Source of the DNA: Streptomyces niveus
GTDB lineage: Bacteria > Actinomycetota > Actinomycetes > Streptomycetales > Streptomycetaceae
Reading direction: 5' to 3'
Assembly: GCF_001723055.1 (NCBI RefSeq)
Contig: NZ_MDCR01000042.1
Location: 33,551 to 97,550 of the forward strand
DNA: 64,000 nt
The notes under the pieces are model-generated. The model saw nothing but the letters and a program-made list of their open reading frames with translations. It was not told the DNA's origin and searched no databases. Below are positions 1-8,987 of this stretch, in pieces; the first letter of the stretch is position 1; every line of letters starts with the position of its first letter. Both the position numbers and the translations under genes were made by a program.

Positions 1-93
1 CAGGGAGGCTCGGGTCACCCCTCCATTGAATCAGCCCGCCTCCGGCACGGGCCCGGGGACCGACCGGAGAGACCGCAGAGACCGCCCCGCGCG

Positions 94-753
94 TTACGCG
101 CGGCGGTGGACCAGGCGGCCGTCGAGGATCGTGGCCACACAGCTCGCCGCGCCCGCCTGCGTCAGGGCGGTGTACGGGGCGGTGGCCGCCGGGACGTCGA
201 AGACCGCGAAGTCCGCCTGGCGGCCCTCGAAGTCCAGTGGTGGCAGCGCGAACGACTCCTCGGGCGGCAGGGCCGCGAACACGTCCAGGGTCGGCGGGCC
301 CGGTGGGGCGGTGGCGCGGGGTTCGATTCCCAGGCCCGAGCGGGCGACGGCGTCCGCCACCGTGGCGCGCCGCAGCCGGCCCGCGACGGCGACCGTGCCG
401 TGGGCCAGCATCGCCCGTACCCCGCGCCGCGCGCTCGCGCCCCAGCGGGACTCGGTCATCTCCAGCGCGGCCAGCGCGGCGCCGGTGAGCGGGCGGGTTC
501 CCAGTTCGTCGGCCTCGCGCGGGTCGGGGTGGTAGGCCCGCTCCAGCAGTTCGGGACCGTACGGATTGCGCAGCCCGGGGGTCAGGACGCCCGGCCACCG
601 GCGGACGCGGGCGGCCGGGTGGGCCGCCGCCAGTTCCTCGTACGGGCCGACGGCCTCGATCGAGTCGCCCGCGACCAGGACGGCGCCGCCCGGCACGGGC
701 GCGCGCCCGGCGCCGGGCAGCAGCAGGTCCGCCCGGTGGATCGTCAGTGCCAC
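94..753 (-). CDS. Imidazolonepropionase-like pseudo-amidohydrolase
   Basis: 219 aa, roughly half the length of a normal amidohydrolase. The N-terminal stretch (residues about 5-65) looks like the beta-sandwich composite domain of imidazolonepropionase/deaminase-type amidohydrolases. It ends at LTPGLRNPYG, where catalytic members read LTPGLxNxHxH. The C-terminus (ADFAVFDVP, then SCVATILDGRLVHRR) matches the closing composite strands. The metal-binding HxH and the other barrel ligands are absent, so it should not be a working metallohydrolase. It lies 4 bp downstream of mqnC on the same strand and is probably cotranscribed with it. Because aminofutalosine deaminase is itself an amidohydrolase, a role linked to menaquinone synthesis is tempting, but that is inference only. 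Confidence 0.7.
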   Translation of the reverse strand: MALTIHRADLLLPGAGRAPVPGGAVLVAGDSIEAVGPYEELAAAHPAARVRRWPGVLTPGLRNPYGPELLERAYHPDPREADELGTRPLTGAALAALEMTESRWGASARRGVRAMLAHGTVAVAGRLRRATVADAVARSGLGIEPRATAPPGPPTLDVFAALPPEESFALPPLDFEGRQADFAVFDVPAATAPYTALTQAGAASCVATILDGRLVHRRA

Positions 754-757
754 GCGG

Positions 758-1957
758 TCAGTTGGCGTCGAGCAGCTTGAGCTCGGGGTGCGCCGTGCCG
801 CCCGCGATCGCCGTGGAGGAGATGTGCGAGACGACGCGCTCGTCGACCGGGTCGTTCGCGGGGTCGTCGTGCACGACGATGTGCTCGTACGTCGTCGTGC
901 GCTGCGCCGGTACCCGGCCCGACTTGCGGATCAGGTCGATGATCTCCAGCCGGTTGGAGCGGTGCCTGGCGCCCGCCGAGGATACCACGTTCTCCTCCAG
1001 CATGATCGAGCCGAGGTCGTCCGCGCCGTAGTGCAGGGAGAGTTGGCCGACCTCCTTGCCCGTGGTCAGCCAGGAGCCCTGGATGTGCGCGACGTTGTCG
1101 AGGAAGAGCCGCGCGATGGCGATCAGCCGCAGGTACTCGAAGAGCGTGGCCTGCGTCTGCCCCTTCAGCTTGTTGTTCTCCGGCTGGTAGGTGTACGGGA
1201 TGAACGCCCGGAAGCCGCCCGTCCGGTCCTGTACGTCGCGGATCATCCGCAGGTGCTCGATCCGCTCCGCGTTCGTCTCGCCGGTGCCCATGAGCATCGT
1301 GGACGTCGACTCGACGCCGAGCCCGTGCGCGGTCTCCATGATCTCCAGCCACCGCTCGCCGGACTCCTTGAGCGGCGCGATGGCCGTACGCGGCCGGGCC
1401 GGCAGCAGTTCGGCGCCGGCGCCCGCGAACGAGTCGAGGCCCGCCGCGTGGATCCGGCGGATCGCCTCCTCCACGGAGACGTCCGAGATCCGGGCCATGT
1501 GCTCGACCTCGGACGCGCCGAGGGAGTGGATGACCAGCTGCGGGAACGCGGCCTTGATGGCACCGAAGTGCTTCTCGTAGTACTCCACGCCGTAGTCGGG
1601 GTGGTGGCCGCCCTGGAACATGATCTGGGTGCCGCCGAGTTCGACGGTCTCCGCGCAGCGGCGCAGGATGTCGTCGAGGTCGCGGGTCCAGCCCTTGTCG
1701 GTGTCCTTGGGGGCCGCGTAGAAGGCGCAGAACTTGCACGCCGTCACGCAGACGTTCGTGTAGTTGATGTTCCGCTCGATGATGTACGTCGCGATGTGCT
1801 CCGTACCGGCGTACCGGCGGCGGCGTACGCGGTCGGCGGCGGAGCCGAGCGCGTGGAGGGGGGCCGATCGGTAGAGGTCGAGCGCCTCTTCGGGGGTGAT
1901 CCGGCCACCCTCGGCAGCGCGGTCGAGGACAGACTGCTGGTCGGCCTTCTCGGTCAC
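758..1957 (-). CDS. mqnC: Cyclic dehypoxanthinyl futalosine synthase MqnC
   Basis: Radical SAM enzyme of the futalosine menaquinone pathway; it cyclises dehypoxanthine futalosine to the spiro cyclic product. 399 aa, the normal family length. The [4Fe-4S]-binding CxxxCxxC is at residues 70-77 (C70, C74, C77 in NVCVTACKFCAF), followed by the barrel and a C-terminal region with a GSWLTTGKE segment typical of MqnC/MqnE proteins. It is related to MqnE at 20.7-21.9 kb, but its cysteine-loop sequence and MqnC-type N-terminus separate the two. It is followed after 4 bp by the pseudo-amidohydrolase. The upstream neighbour is the Ser/Thr kinase gene on the same strand, 88 bp away. Confidence 0.95.
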   Translation of the reverse strand: MTEKADQQSVLDRAAEGGRITPEEALDLYRSAPLHALGSAADRVRRRRYAGTEHIATYIIERNINYTNVCVTACKFCAFYAAPKDTDKGWTRDLDDILRRCAETVELGGTQIMFQGGHHPDYGVEYYEKHFGAIKAAFPQLVIHSLGASEVEHMARISDVSVEEAIRRIHAAGLDSFAGAGAELLPARPRTAIAPLKESGERWLEIMETAHGLGVESTSTMLMGTGETNAERIEHLRMIRDVQDRTGGFRAFIPYTYQPENNKLKGQTQATLFEYLRLIAIARLFLDNVAHIQGSWLTTGKEVGQLSLHYGADDLGSIMLEENVVSSAGARHRSNRLEIIDLIRKSGRVPAQRTTTYEHIVVHDDPANDPVDERVVSHISSTAIAGGTAHPELKLLDAN

Positions 1958-2045
1958 CGGGGCGTCACCTTTCGGCGGTGTATCAGGGGAGCTACGGACC
2001 GATCCAGCGTACGCCAGGGGTACGGGCCGACCGGCTGCGCCTCCG

Positions 2046-3767
2046 CTACCGCTTCGTCAGGGTGCCGGTCGGGTTGCCCGCCGCCTCCTCCTTGGAGACG
2101 AAGCGCAGATCCCCCTTGTCGGTGAGCGTGAACGTCAGCTCGGCGGCCTCGGTGGTCGTGCACATCCCCGCCCTGCCCTGCCGGTCCGGATCGGTCGACT
2201 CCTCGATCCGGATCTCCTTCGCGGTGGCGGACACGAGTGTGCCCACGCCGTAGCACTCGGCCTCCACACCGAGGAGCGAGAGGAAGCTGGTGGAGCGGAG
2301 CACCTTGTCGCCCTTGCCGCCCGCGGTGATCTCGACCTCGTAGTCGCCGTGCGGGAGTCCGCTGCGCTCGGTCGTCGGGCCCTTCCAGGTGCCGACGAAC
2401 TCCTTGGGCACGTCCGCGACGGCCCCGGTCGCCCCGTCGCTGGGGGCCCCGTCGCCGGGGGCCGTGTCGCCGGGGGCCGTCGCGCTCGGGCCGGCCCCCG
2501 TCGGTTTGCCCTGGCCGGCCGAGTCGTGGGCGGAGTCGTTGGAGGAGCCGTTCGAGAACTGGTCGAGGAGCAGCGTGCCGCCGAGCGTGACGGCGGCCAG
2601 CGCGCCCGCCACGGCGAGGGCGACCGTGCAGCTGATCCTGCGGCGTCGGGGTCCGGCCCGGCCCGCGGTGACGGAGAGGGACATCCGGGGGTCGTCGGAA
2701 TCCTGGATCCGCGGGGCGGCTCCGGGCACCGGGTGCGCCTGGGCGTCGGGGTACGTCGGCGGCCCGAACTCGCCCAGCGCGGGGCCCACGGCGGGCGGGG
2801 GCGTGTCCGGCTCCGGCGGCGTGGGCCAGTGCACCGGCTGCCCGGGAGCGCTCCGTACGGGCGCCGCCGATTCCAGGTCCAGCAGCTGTACGGCGGCCCG
2901 GCCGGCCTCGCGTACCAGGGCCTCCGGCAGCCAGCCCGCCTCCACCAGCGGGGCGGCGCCGCCGGGCGCGGGCGTGAGCCGGGCGGCGACCTCCGCCGGG
3001 GCGGGGCGCGCGGCCGGGTCCTTGGCCAGGCAGTGGGCCACCAGGTCCTTCAAGTCGCCGTCCAGCGCGTCCAGTTCGGGCTCCTCGTGGACGACCTTGT
3101 AGAGCAGCGCGGCGGAGGAGTCGCCGGGGAAGGGGCTCACCCCGGCGGTGGCGTACGCGAGCACCGCGCCGAGCGAGAAGACGTCGGCCGCGCCCGTGAC
3201 GCCCTTGCCGAGTATCTGCTCGGGCGCCATGTAGCCGGGCGAGCCCACGGAGACGCCGGTGGAGGTCAGCGAGGCGGTGCCGTCGGTGGCGCGCGCGATG
3301 CCGAAGTCGATGAGCCGGGGCCCGTCGAGGGCCAGCAGGACGTTCGAGGGTTTGACGTCGCGGTGGACGAGGCCCAGCTCGTGGACCGCGCCCAGCGCCT
3401 CGGCGAGCCCGGCGCCCAGCGCCCGTACGGTCCGCTCGGGCAGGGGGCCGTGCGCGGCGACGGCCTGCGTCAGCGAGGGGCCGGCCACATAGCCGGTGGC
3501 GACCCATGGCGTGGCCGCCTCCGGGTCGGCGTCGAGCACCGGCGCCGTCCAGGCGCCGCCGACCCGGCGGGCCGCCGCCACCTCGCGGCGGAAGCGGGCC
3601 CGGAACTCCTCGTCCAGCGCGAGATGCGGATGGACGACCTTCACGGCGACCGTCCGGCCGCCCCCGGACCTGGCGAGATAGACCCGGCCCATGCCGCCGG
3701 CGCCGAGCTTGCCCAGCAGCCGGTACGCGCCGATGGTGCGAGGCCCGTCCGCGTCGAGCGGCTGCAT
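2046..3767 (-). CDS. Membrane-anchored Hanks-type serine/threonine kinase
   Basis: 573 aa. The N-terminal kinase domain has a glycine loop GAGGMG (22-27), catalytic Lys in AVKVV (K43), HRDVKPSN (135-142), IDFG (153-156) and an SPGYMAPEQ activation segment, so every catalytic residue is present. A Pro/Ala-rich linker (about 300-360) leads to one transmembrane helix (about 379-401). An Asn/Ser/Pro/Gly-rich spacer and an extracytoplasmic domain of about 130 aa follow. That domain has no PASTA repeats; it looks like a small beta-rich sensor of unknown ligand. It lies between mqnA and mqnC on the same strand, 47 bp from mqnA, so cotranscription with the menaquinone genes is plausible. Substrates cannot be deduced. 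Confidence 0.92.
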   Translation of the reverse strand: MQPLDADGPRTIGAYRLLGKLGAGGMGRVYLARSGGGRTVAVKVVHPHLALDEEFRARFRREVAAARRVGGAWTAPVLDADPEAATPWVATGYVAGPSLTQAVAAHGPLPERTVRALGAGLAEALGAVHELGLVHRDVKPSNVLLALDGPRLIDFGIARATDGTASLTSTGVSVGSPGYMAPEQILGKGVTGAADVFSLGAVLAYATAGVSPFPGDSSAALLYKVVHEEPELDALDGDLKDLVAHCLAKDPAARPAPAEVAARLTPAPGGAAPLVEAGWLPEALVREAGRAAVQLLDLESAAPVRSAPGQPVHWPTPPEPDTPPPAVGPALGEFGPPTYPDAQAHPVPGAAPRIQDSDDPRMSLSVTAGRAGPRRRRISCTVALAVAGALAAVTLGGTLLLDQFSNGSSNDSAHDSAGQGKPTGAGPSATAPGDTAPGDGAPSDGATGAVADVPKEFVGTWKGPTTERSGLPHGDYEVEITAGGKGDKVLRSTSFLSLLGVEAECYGVGTLVSATAKEIRIEESTDPDRQGRAGMCTTTEAAELTFTLTDKGDLRFVSKEEAAGNPTGTLTKR

Positions 3768-3814
3768 ACCCGTCCCCTCCCCGTTCCCGTCCCCCGTGTG
3801 CCGCTCCTACCTTC

Positions 3815-4717
<903 letters not shown>

Positions 4718-4921
4718 CTAGACCCGTGAGGCCGGCCGGGCCGTCAGGGGGTGTCGGACGGGGCGGCGTGCGGGGCTCCCGGCGGGCCCGGGGCGGGCTC
4801 CGGGCGGGTCTCCTTCGCACGTCAGGACCCGCGCCGCGTCACCTCGCCGGGGGCCTCTTCAAACGTGGGGGTGAGGTGATCTTTGGGTGATCTTTCCCCC
4901 TACCGCTGCCCGTAAGACGCG

Positions 4922-4930
4922 TGCTAGGCT
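4922..4930 (+). promoter_or_regulatory. Putative extended -10 promoter of the cold-shock gene
   Basis: TGCTAGGCT fits the TGnTAnnnT extended -10 pattern used when the -35 box is weak. No good -35 hexamer is seen at 16-18 bp spacing. Transcription would begin near 4937, giving a leader of about 125 nt, long for Streptomyces but usual for cold-shock mRNAs. This is prediction only. Confidence 0.4.
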
Positions 4931-4968
4931 CGCCGCAAGTTGCAGTTTGGTTTCCCTTGCAGTACAGA

Positions 4969-5000
4969 GCCTGCGGAGCATGTGACCCGCAGGCTTTTGT
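4969..5000 (+). promoter_or_regulatory. Terminator-like hairpin in the cold-shock leader (putative attenuator)
   Basis: GCCTGCGG (4969-4976) pairs perfectly with CCGCAGGC (4987-4994) across a 10-nt loop, and TTTTGTAGTTTT follows immediately. This is a textbook intrinsic-terminator shape, but it sits about 65 nt before the start codon of the cold-shock gene. A downstream GCAGG near 5020 could pair with CCTGC of the left arm and disrupt the hairpin. Control by premature termination is inferred. Confidence 0.5.
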
Positions 5001-5060
5001 AGTTTTCAGACTTGTTTGCAGGTTCTGGAGCAGGGCAACCCTTTGGCCCAAGGAGGGCTT

Positions 5061-5264
5061 ATGGCTACCGGAACCGTCAAGTGGTTCAACGCTGAAAAGG
5101 GCTTCGGCTTCATCGCCCAGGACGGCGGCGGCCCGGATGTCTTCGTCCATTACTCCGCGATCAACGCGTCCGGGTTCCGCTCCCTCGAGGAGAACCAGGT
5201 CGTGAACTTCGACGTCACCCAGGGCCCGAAGGGCCCGCAGGCGGAGAACGTAACCCCGGCCTAG
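5061..5264 (+). CDS. Cold-shock domain protein (CspA family)
   Basis: 67 aa, the standard length of a single OB-fold cold-shock protein that binds single-stranded nucleic acid and melts RNA structure. The RNP1 motif KGFGFIAQ and the RNP2 motif DVFVHYSAI are intact. ATG at 5061 is chosen because AAGGAGGG ends 3 nt before it; an upstream in-frame extension has no ribosome site. It is monocistronic: a strong hairpin terminator lies 44 bp after the stop. The long structured leader suggests post-transcriptional or attenuation control. Confidence 0.96.
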   Translation: MATGTVKWFNAEKGFGFIAQDGGGPDVFVHYSAINASGFRSLEENQVVNFDVTQGPKGPQAENVTPA

Positions 5265-5307
5265 TTGCCCGGGTCGGTAGATCGCGCACGAAAATAGCAG
5301 TACCCAA

Positions 5308-5349
5308 GGAGCCCTCTCCCCGCATGTCCAGTGCGGGGAGCAGGGCTCC
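5308..5349. terminator. Strong hairpin terminator between csp and the peptide ABC operon
   Basis: Left arm GGAGCCCTCTCCCCGC (5308-5323) and right arm GCGGGGAGCAGGGCTCC (5333-5349) form a stem of about 16 bp with one bulged base and a 9-nt loop. It lies between two convergent genes and probably works in both directions. Confidence 0.85.
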
Positions 5350-5362
5350 TGCCTTGTGACCC

Positions 5363-6169
5363 CTACGCCCCCACGACCGCCGCCGGGTCCCAGCCCGGCC
5401 GGGGCACCGACGCCAGCAGCCGCCGGGTGTACGGGTGGTCCGGTGCCGCCAACACCCCGTCCGTCGGGCCCTGTTCGACCACGATGCCGCGCCGCATGAC
5501 CAGCACCTCGTCGGTGATGTGCCGCACCACGGCCAGGTCGTGGCTCACGAAGACCAGCGCGACGCCCGTGTCCCGGCGGATCTCACCGAGCAGTCGCAGG
5601 ATCTGCGCCTGGATGGACACGTCCAGCGCGGCCACCGCCTCGTCCAGCACCAGCACCTTCGGGTCGACGGCCAGCGCCCGCGCGATGGCGAGCCGCTGCC
5701 GCTGACCGCCGGACATCCCGTGCGGACGCGCCCCGGACTCGCGGGCGCCGAGCCCCACCCGGTCGAGCAGCCCGTCGGCCAGTGAGTCGTCGCGCCCGTG
5801 CAACCGCAGTGCGGTGGTGAGGCACTGACGGGACGTCAGCCGGGGATCGAGTGAGACGTACGGGTCCTGGAAGACCATCTGGATCTCCCTGGCCCTGGCC
5901 AGCCGGGCCGACGCGCCGCGTGGGGTGCGGGTCTCCCGGAGGCGGCCCGCGACCCGTACGGCGCCGGCGTCGGGCCGTACGAGACCCACCAGCATCCGCG
6001 CCACGGTCGTCTTGCCCGACCCGGACTCCCCCACGATGCCGAGCGAGCCGCCCGCGGGGACGGTGAAGGACACCGCGTCGGCCGCGGTGAGCCGGCCGCC
6101 GCCGGGCATCGGGTACTCCTTGTGGAGTCCGTCGACGGCGAGGGCGTGCTCCTGTCCGGCATCCGTCAT
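5363..6169 (-). CDS. Peptide ABC transporter ATP-binding protein (OppF/DppF-like)
   Basis: Second ATPase of the transporter. 268 aa from the ATG at 6169, which overlaps the stop of the preceding ATPase gene (ATGA), so translation is coupled. Walker A GESGSGKT, signature MSGGQRQR, Walker B VLVLDEAV and the switch His in FVSHD are all present. The usual EPVSALD reads EAVAALD. It lacks the long cysteine-bearing tail of its partner. Last gene of the C45 hydrolase-SBP-permease-permease-ATPase-ATPase operon; the shared terminator at 5308-5349 follows. Confidence 0.92.
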   Translation of the reverse strand: MTDAGQEHALAVDGLHKEYPMPGGGRLTAADAVSFTVPAGGSLGIVGESGSGKTTVARMLVGLVRPDAGAVRVAGRLRETRTPRGASARLARAREIQMVFQDPYVSLDPRLTSRQCLTTALRLHGRDDSLADGLLDRVGLGARESGARPHGMSGGQRQRLAIARALAVDPKVLVLDEAVAALDVSIQAQILRLLGEIRRDTGVALVFVSHDLAVVRHITDEVLVMRRGIVVEQGPTDGVLAAPDHPYTRRLLASVPRPGWDPAAVVGA

Positions 6170-7188
6170 CGGACGCTCCCTTCCGTGACCGTGACCGTGT
6201 CCGTATCCGTGGCCGTCGCCGTGGCCGCGCCTGTGACCGGCAGCCTGCGGCAGGCCGCCGTACCGCCGCCGTCCAGCGCGACCGGCTCCGGCCGCCACGT
6301 CTCGCACGCGGCCTCCGCCCACGGGCAGCGCGCCGCGAACTCGCAGCCGGTGAAGGCGTCGGCGAGCGAGGGTGGCCGGCCGGGGATGGGGCGGATCTCG
6401 CGCGTCTCCGTGTCCAGCGTCGGGGAGCAGTCGAGCAGCCCCCGCGTGTACGGGTGCCTGGGCCGGGCGAACAGGTCGTCGGCGGACCCTTCCTCGACGA
6501 CCCGGCCCGCGTACATGACGTACACGCGATCGCAGTAGGCGGCGGCCAGTTGGAGGTCGTGGGTGATGAACAGCATCCCCGGCGTCCGGTCACCGCCGGA
6601 GGTCCGCAGGGACCTCAGCAGCGCCAGGATCTCCGCCTGCGTCGTCACGTCCAGGGCGCTGGTCGCCTCGTCGGCGAGCAGCAGGCGCGGTTCGGCGGCG
6701 AGCGCGCCCGCGATGACGACGCGCTGGAGCATGCCGCCGGACAGTTCGTGCGGGCGCTGCCGTACGCGCCGTTCCGGGTCGGACAGGCCGACGGCGGCGA
6801 GGAGTTCGACCGCGCGGGCTCGCGCCGCCCGCTGGTCGAGCCCCGCCCCGCGCAGCCGCTCGGTGAGGAAGTCCCCGACGCGCCGCACCGGGTTGAGGGC
6901 GGAGCGCGGGTCCTGGTGGACCATCGCGACCGTACGCGAGCGGTGGGCGCGCAGGGCATCGCCGGTGAGGGACAGGACGTCCGTCCCGTCGACGGTGATC
7001 CGGCCGGTGGCCGTGGCGTCGCCCGGCAGCAGACGCAGGGCGGCGTTGGCGGTGGTGGACTTGCCGGAGCCCGATTCGCCGACCAGGCCCACGACTTCGC
7101 CGCTCGCCACCCGCAGGGTGACGTCGGTGAGCACGGGCCGGGCGGTGCCCGGGAGCCGGACGGTCAGGTGCTCGATGTCGAGGAGCAT
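6166..7188 (-). CDS. Peptide ABC transporter ATP-binding protein (OppD/DppD-like)
   Basis: 340 aa. Walker A GESGSGKS, signature LSGGMLQR, Walker B LLLADEAT and switch His in FITHD are intact. The C-terminal oligopeptide-type extension (CEFAARCPWAEAACETW) carries the conserved cysteines of this family. The last ~20 residues are a Thr/Asp/Val/Ala run encoded by imperfect hexanucleotide repeats (GTGACC-like, about 6184-6235) and are probably disordered. It starts 4 bp downstream of the permease stop and overlaps the next ATPase by 4 bp. Confidence 0.92.
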   Translation of the reverse strand: MLLDIEHLTVRLPGTARPVLTDVTLRVASGEVVGLVGESGSGKSTTANAALRLLPGDATATGRITVDGTDVLSLTGDALRAHRSRTVAMVHQDPRSALNPVRRVGDFLTERLRGAGLDQRAARARAVELLAAVGLSDPERRVRQRPHELSGGMLQRVVIAGALAAEPRLLLADEATSALDVTTQAEILALLRSLRTSGGDRTPGMLFITHDLQLAAAYCDRVYVMYAGRVVEEGSADDLFARPRHPYTRGLLDCSPTLDTETREIRPIPGRPPSLADAFTGCEFAARCPWAEAACETWRPEPVALDGGGTAACRRLPVTGAATATATDTDTVTVTEGSVR

Positions 7189-7192
7189 GCGG

Positions 7193-8038
7193 TTACCTCC
7201 CGCTGCCGAGTCGGTCGGCGGCCCGCACCCCGACGACGTTGAAGGACACCACGACGAGGGCGATGGCCACGCCCGGCACGAGCGCCGGGAGCAACGCGCC
7301 CTGTACGACGGCGGCCTGGCCCTCCTGGACCATCAACCCCCAGTCGGAGCTGGGCGGCTGGGCACCGAAGCCGAGGTAGGACAGGGTCGCCAGCGACATC
7401 AGGGCCTCGCCGAAGAGGACGACGAGATAGCCGACGACGGAGCGCCCCAGATTGGGCACGAGGTGCAGCGCGCAGATCCGCGCGCCGCCCATGCCCTGGA
7501 CCCGGTAGGCGTCGATGTACGGCTTGCGGCACTCCGCGAGCGCCACGGACCGGGTGTACTTGGCGACGGTGGGCGTGTAGGCGAGGCCCAGCGCCAGTAC
7601 GGACGTGGTCATCCCGGCGCCGAAGACGGCGATGATCAGGACGGTGAACAGCAGCCCGGGGAACGCGTACATGACGTCCGTGATCCGCGAGACGAGGGTG
7701 TCCACCCAGCCGCCGCGCCAGGCGGCGAGTGTGCCGAGGGTGACGCCGAGCAGCGCCGCGAGGCCCAGCAGCAGGACCGGCGCGATCAGGCTCGTACGCG
7801 CCCCGTACAGCACCCGCGAGAGCAGGTCCTGGCCCGAGGAGTCGGTGCCGAGCAGATGGTCGCCGGAGGTGCCGACCAGTGACGCGGAGAGGTCGATGGC
7901 GTCGGGGGCGTACGGCGCGACGAACGGCGCCAGGACGGCGGCCAGGACGACGAGGACGAGGAACCCGCCCGCGACGCGCACGCCGAGCGGCTGGCGGGAG
8001 CGCGGTCCGCCGACGGGGGCGAGGGTCGGCGCCGTCAT
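7193..8038 (-). CDS. Peptide ABC transporter permease (OppC/DppC-like)
   Basis: 281 aa from the ATG at 8038, overlapping the upstream permease stop as ATGA. About six transmembrane helices; the N-terminal PxxxHLLGTDxxGxDLLSR segment (HLLGTDSSGQDLLSR) is diagnostic of OppC/DppC permeases. The cytoplasmic EAA loop reads AYRVQGMGGARICALHLVPN. Together with the 8035-8982 permease it forms the membrane channel for peptide or modified-peptide uptake. Longer upstream frames are out-of-frame readings of the neighbouring permease and were not used. Confidence 0.93.
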   Translation of the reverse strand: MTAPTLAPVGGPRSRQPLGVRVAGGFLVLVVLAAVLAPFVAPYAPDAIDLSASLVGTSGDHLLGTDSSGQDLLSRVLYGARTSLIAPVLLLGLAALLGVTLGTLAAWRGGWVDTLVSRITDVMYAFPGLLFTVLIIAVFGAGMTTSVLALGLAYTPTVAKYTRSVALAECRKPYIDAYRVQGMGGARICALHLVPNLGRSVVGYLVVLFGEALMSLATLSYLGFGAQPPSSDWGLMVQEGQAAVVQGALLPALVPGVAIALVVVSFNVVGVRAADRLGSGR

Positions 8039-8982
8039 GCCGCACGCTCCTTCACTCGGGGGTCCAGCAGCGGATGGAGGAGGTCGACGAGGGTGGTGAC
8101 CACGATGTAGCCGGTGACCATCAGCAGCAGGACGGCCTGGGCGACCGGGAAGTCGTGGGTGTTGATGGCGCCGACGAGCAGTGAGCCGATGCCGCTGATG
8201 CCGAAGGCCGTCTCCACGACGACGGTGCCGGCGAGCATGCCCGCCATGACGAGGCCGCACATGGTGACGATGGGGCCGAGCGCGTTGCGCAGCACGTGTC
8301 TGCGGACGATCTCGCGTTCGGGCAGGCCCGACGCGCGCGCCACCTCCACGTGGTCCGCGGCGCCCGCGTCGACCATCGCCTGGCGGGTGACCCGGCTGAT
8401 CAGCGCGAGCGCGCCGAGTGCCAGGGAGACGGCGGGCAGCGTCAGATGGTGCAGCGTCCCGCCGACGCCCTCGCCGCCCCCGGTGACGGGGAACCAGCCG
8501 AGCTGGACACCGAAGAGCGCGACGAGCGCGATGGCGGAGACGAACGACGGGACGGACGCGGCCAGCGTCGTACCGCCGACGACCGTCGAGTCGACCCAGC
8601 TGCCGCGCCGGACGGCGGCGAGCACACCGGCGCCGACGCCGATGACGACGAAGAGGACGGTCGCGTACGCCACCAGCGCGAGGGTGGTGGGCAGGCGGGC
8701 GGCCAGCAGGTCGGCCACCTGGTCGCTGTACTTGAAGGACCGGCCGAGGTCGAGATGGACGCCGTCCCAGAGCCAGCGGCCGTACTGCTCGGCCAGCGGC
8801 TCGTCCAAGTGGTACTGCTGACGGACCAGTTCGAGCTTCTCCGGGGTCAGCTTGTCCCGGCCGCCGGCCAGGAAGACGGCCGGGTCGCCGGGGGCCGCGT
8901 ACACGGCGGCGAAGATGACGAACGACGCGGCGAAGAGGGTGGCGAGGAGGCCCGCGAGGCGCCTGGATATTCGGGCGAGCAT
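8035..8982 (-). CDS. Peptide ABC transporter permease (OppB/DppB-like)
   Basis: 315 aa from ATG 8982, which lies 5 bp after the stop of the binding-protein gene. The N-terminal helix is followed by the OppB-type extracytoplasmic segment PGDPAVFLAGG and DEPLAEQYGRWL. The EAA loop is ARASGLPEREIVRRHVLRNALGP. Six predicted helices. It pairs with the downstream OppC-like permease. Longer upstream extensions overlap the SBP coding sequence and lack a ribosome site. Confidence 0.93.
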   Translation of the reverse strand: MLARISRRLAGLLATLFAASFVIFAAVYAAPGDPAVFLAGGRDKLTPEKLELVRQQYHLDEPLAEQYGRWLWDGVHLDLGRSFKYSDQVADLLAARLPTTLALVAYATVLFVVIGVGAGVLAAVRRGSWVDSTVVGGTTLAASVPSFVSAIALVALFGVQLGWFPVTGGGEGVGGTLHHLTLPAVSLALGALALISRVTRQAMVDAGAADHVEVARASGLPEREIVRRHVLRNALGPIVTMCGLVMAGMLAGTVVVETAFGISGIGSLLVGAINTHDFPVAQAVLLLMVTGYIVVTTLVDLLHPLLDPRVKERAA

Positions 8983-8987
8983 GTCGG

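Noticed and set aside
320..332. GGTTCGATTCC, tRNA T-arm look-alike
   Set aside because: Lies within a coding sequence and there is no acceptor or anticodon stem around it.
566..2125. 519-aa open frame on the plus strand across mqnC
   Set aside because: Antisense shadow of mqnC; Arg/Val/Asp-rich composition typical of reverse frames in G+C-rich DNA, and no ribosome site.
4839..5150. 103-aa minus-strand frame across the cold-shock promoter
   Set aside because: Antisense to the csp leader and start; no coding bias or ribosome site.
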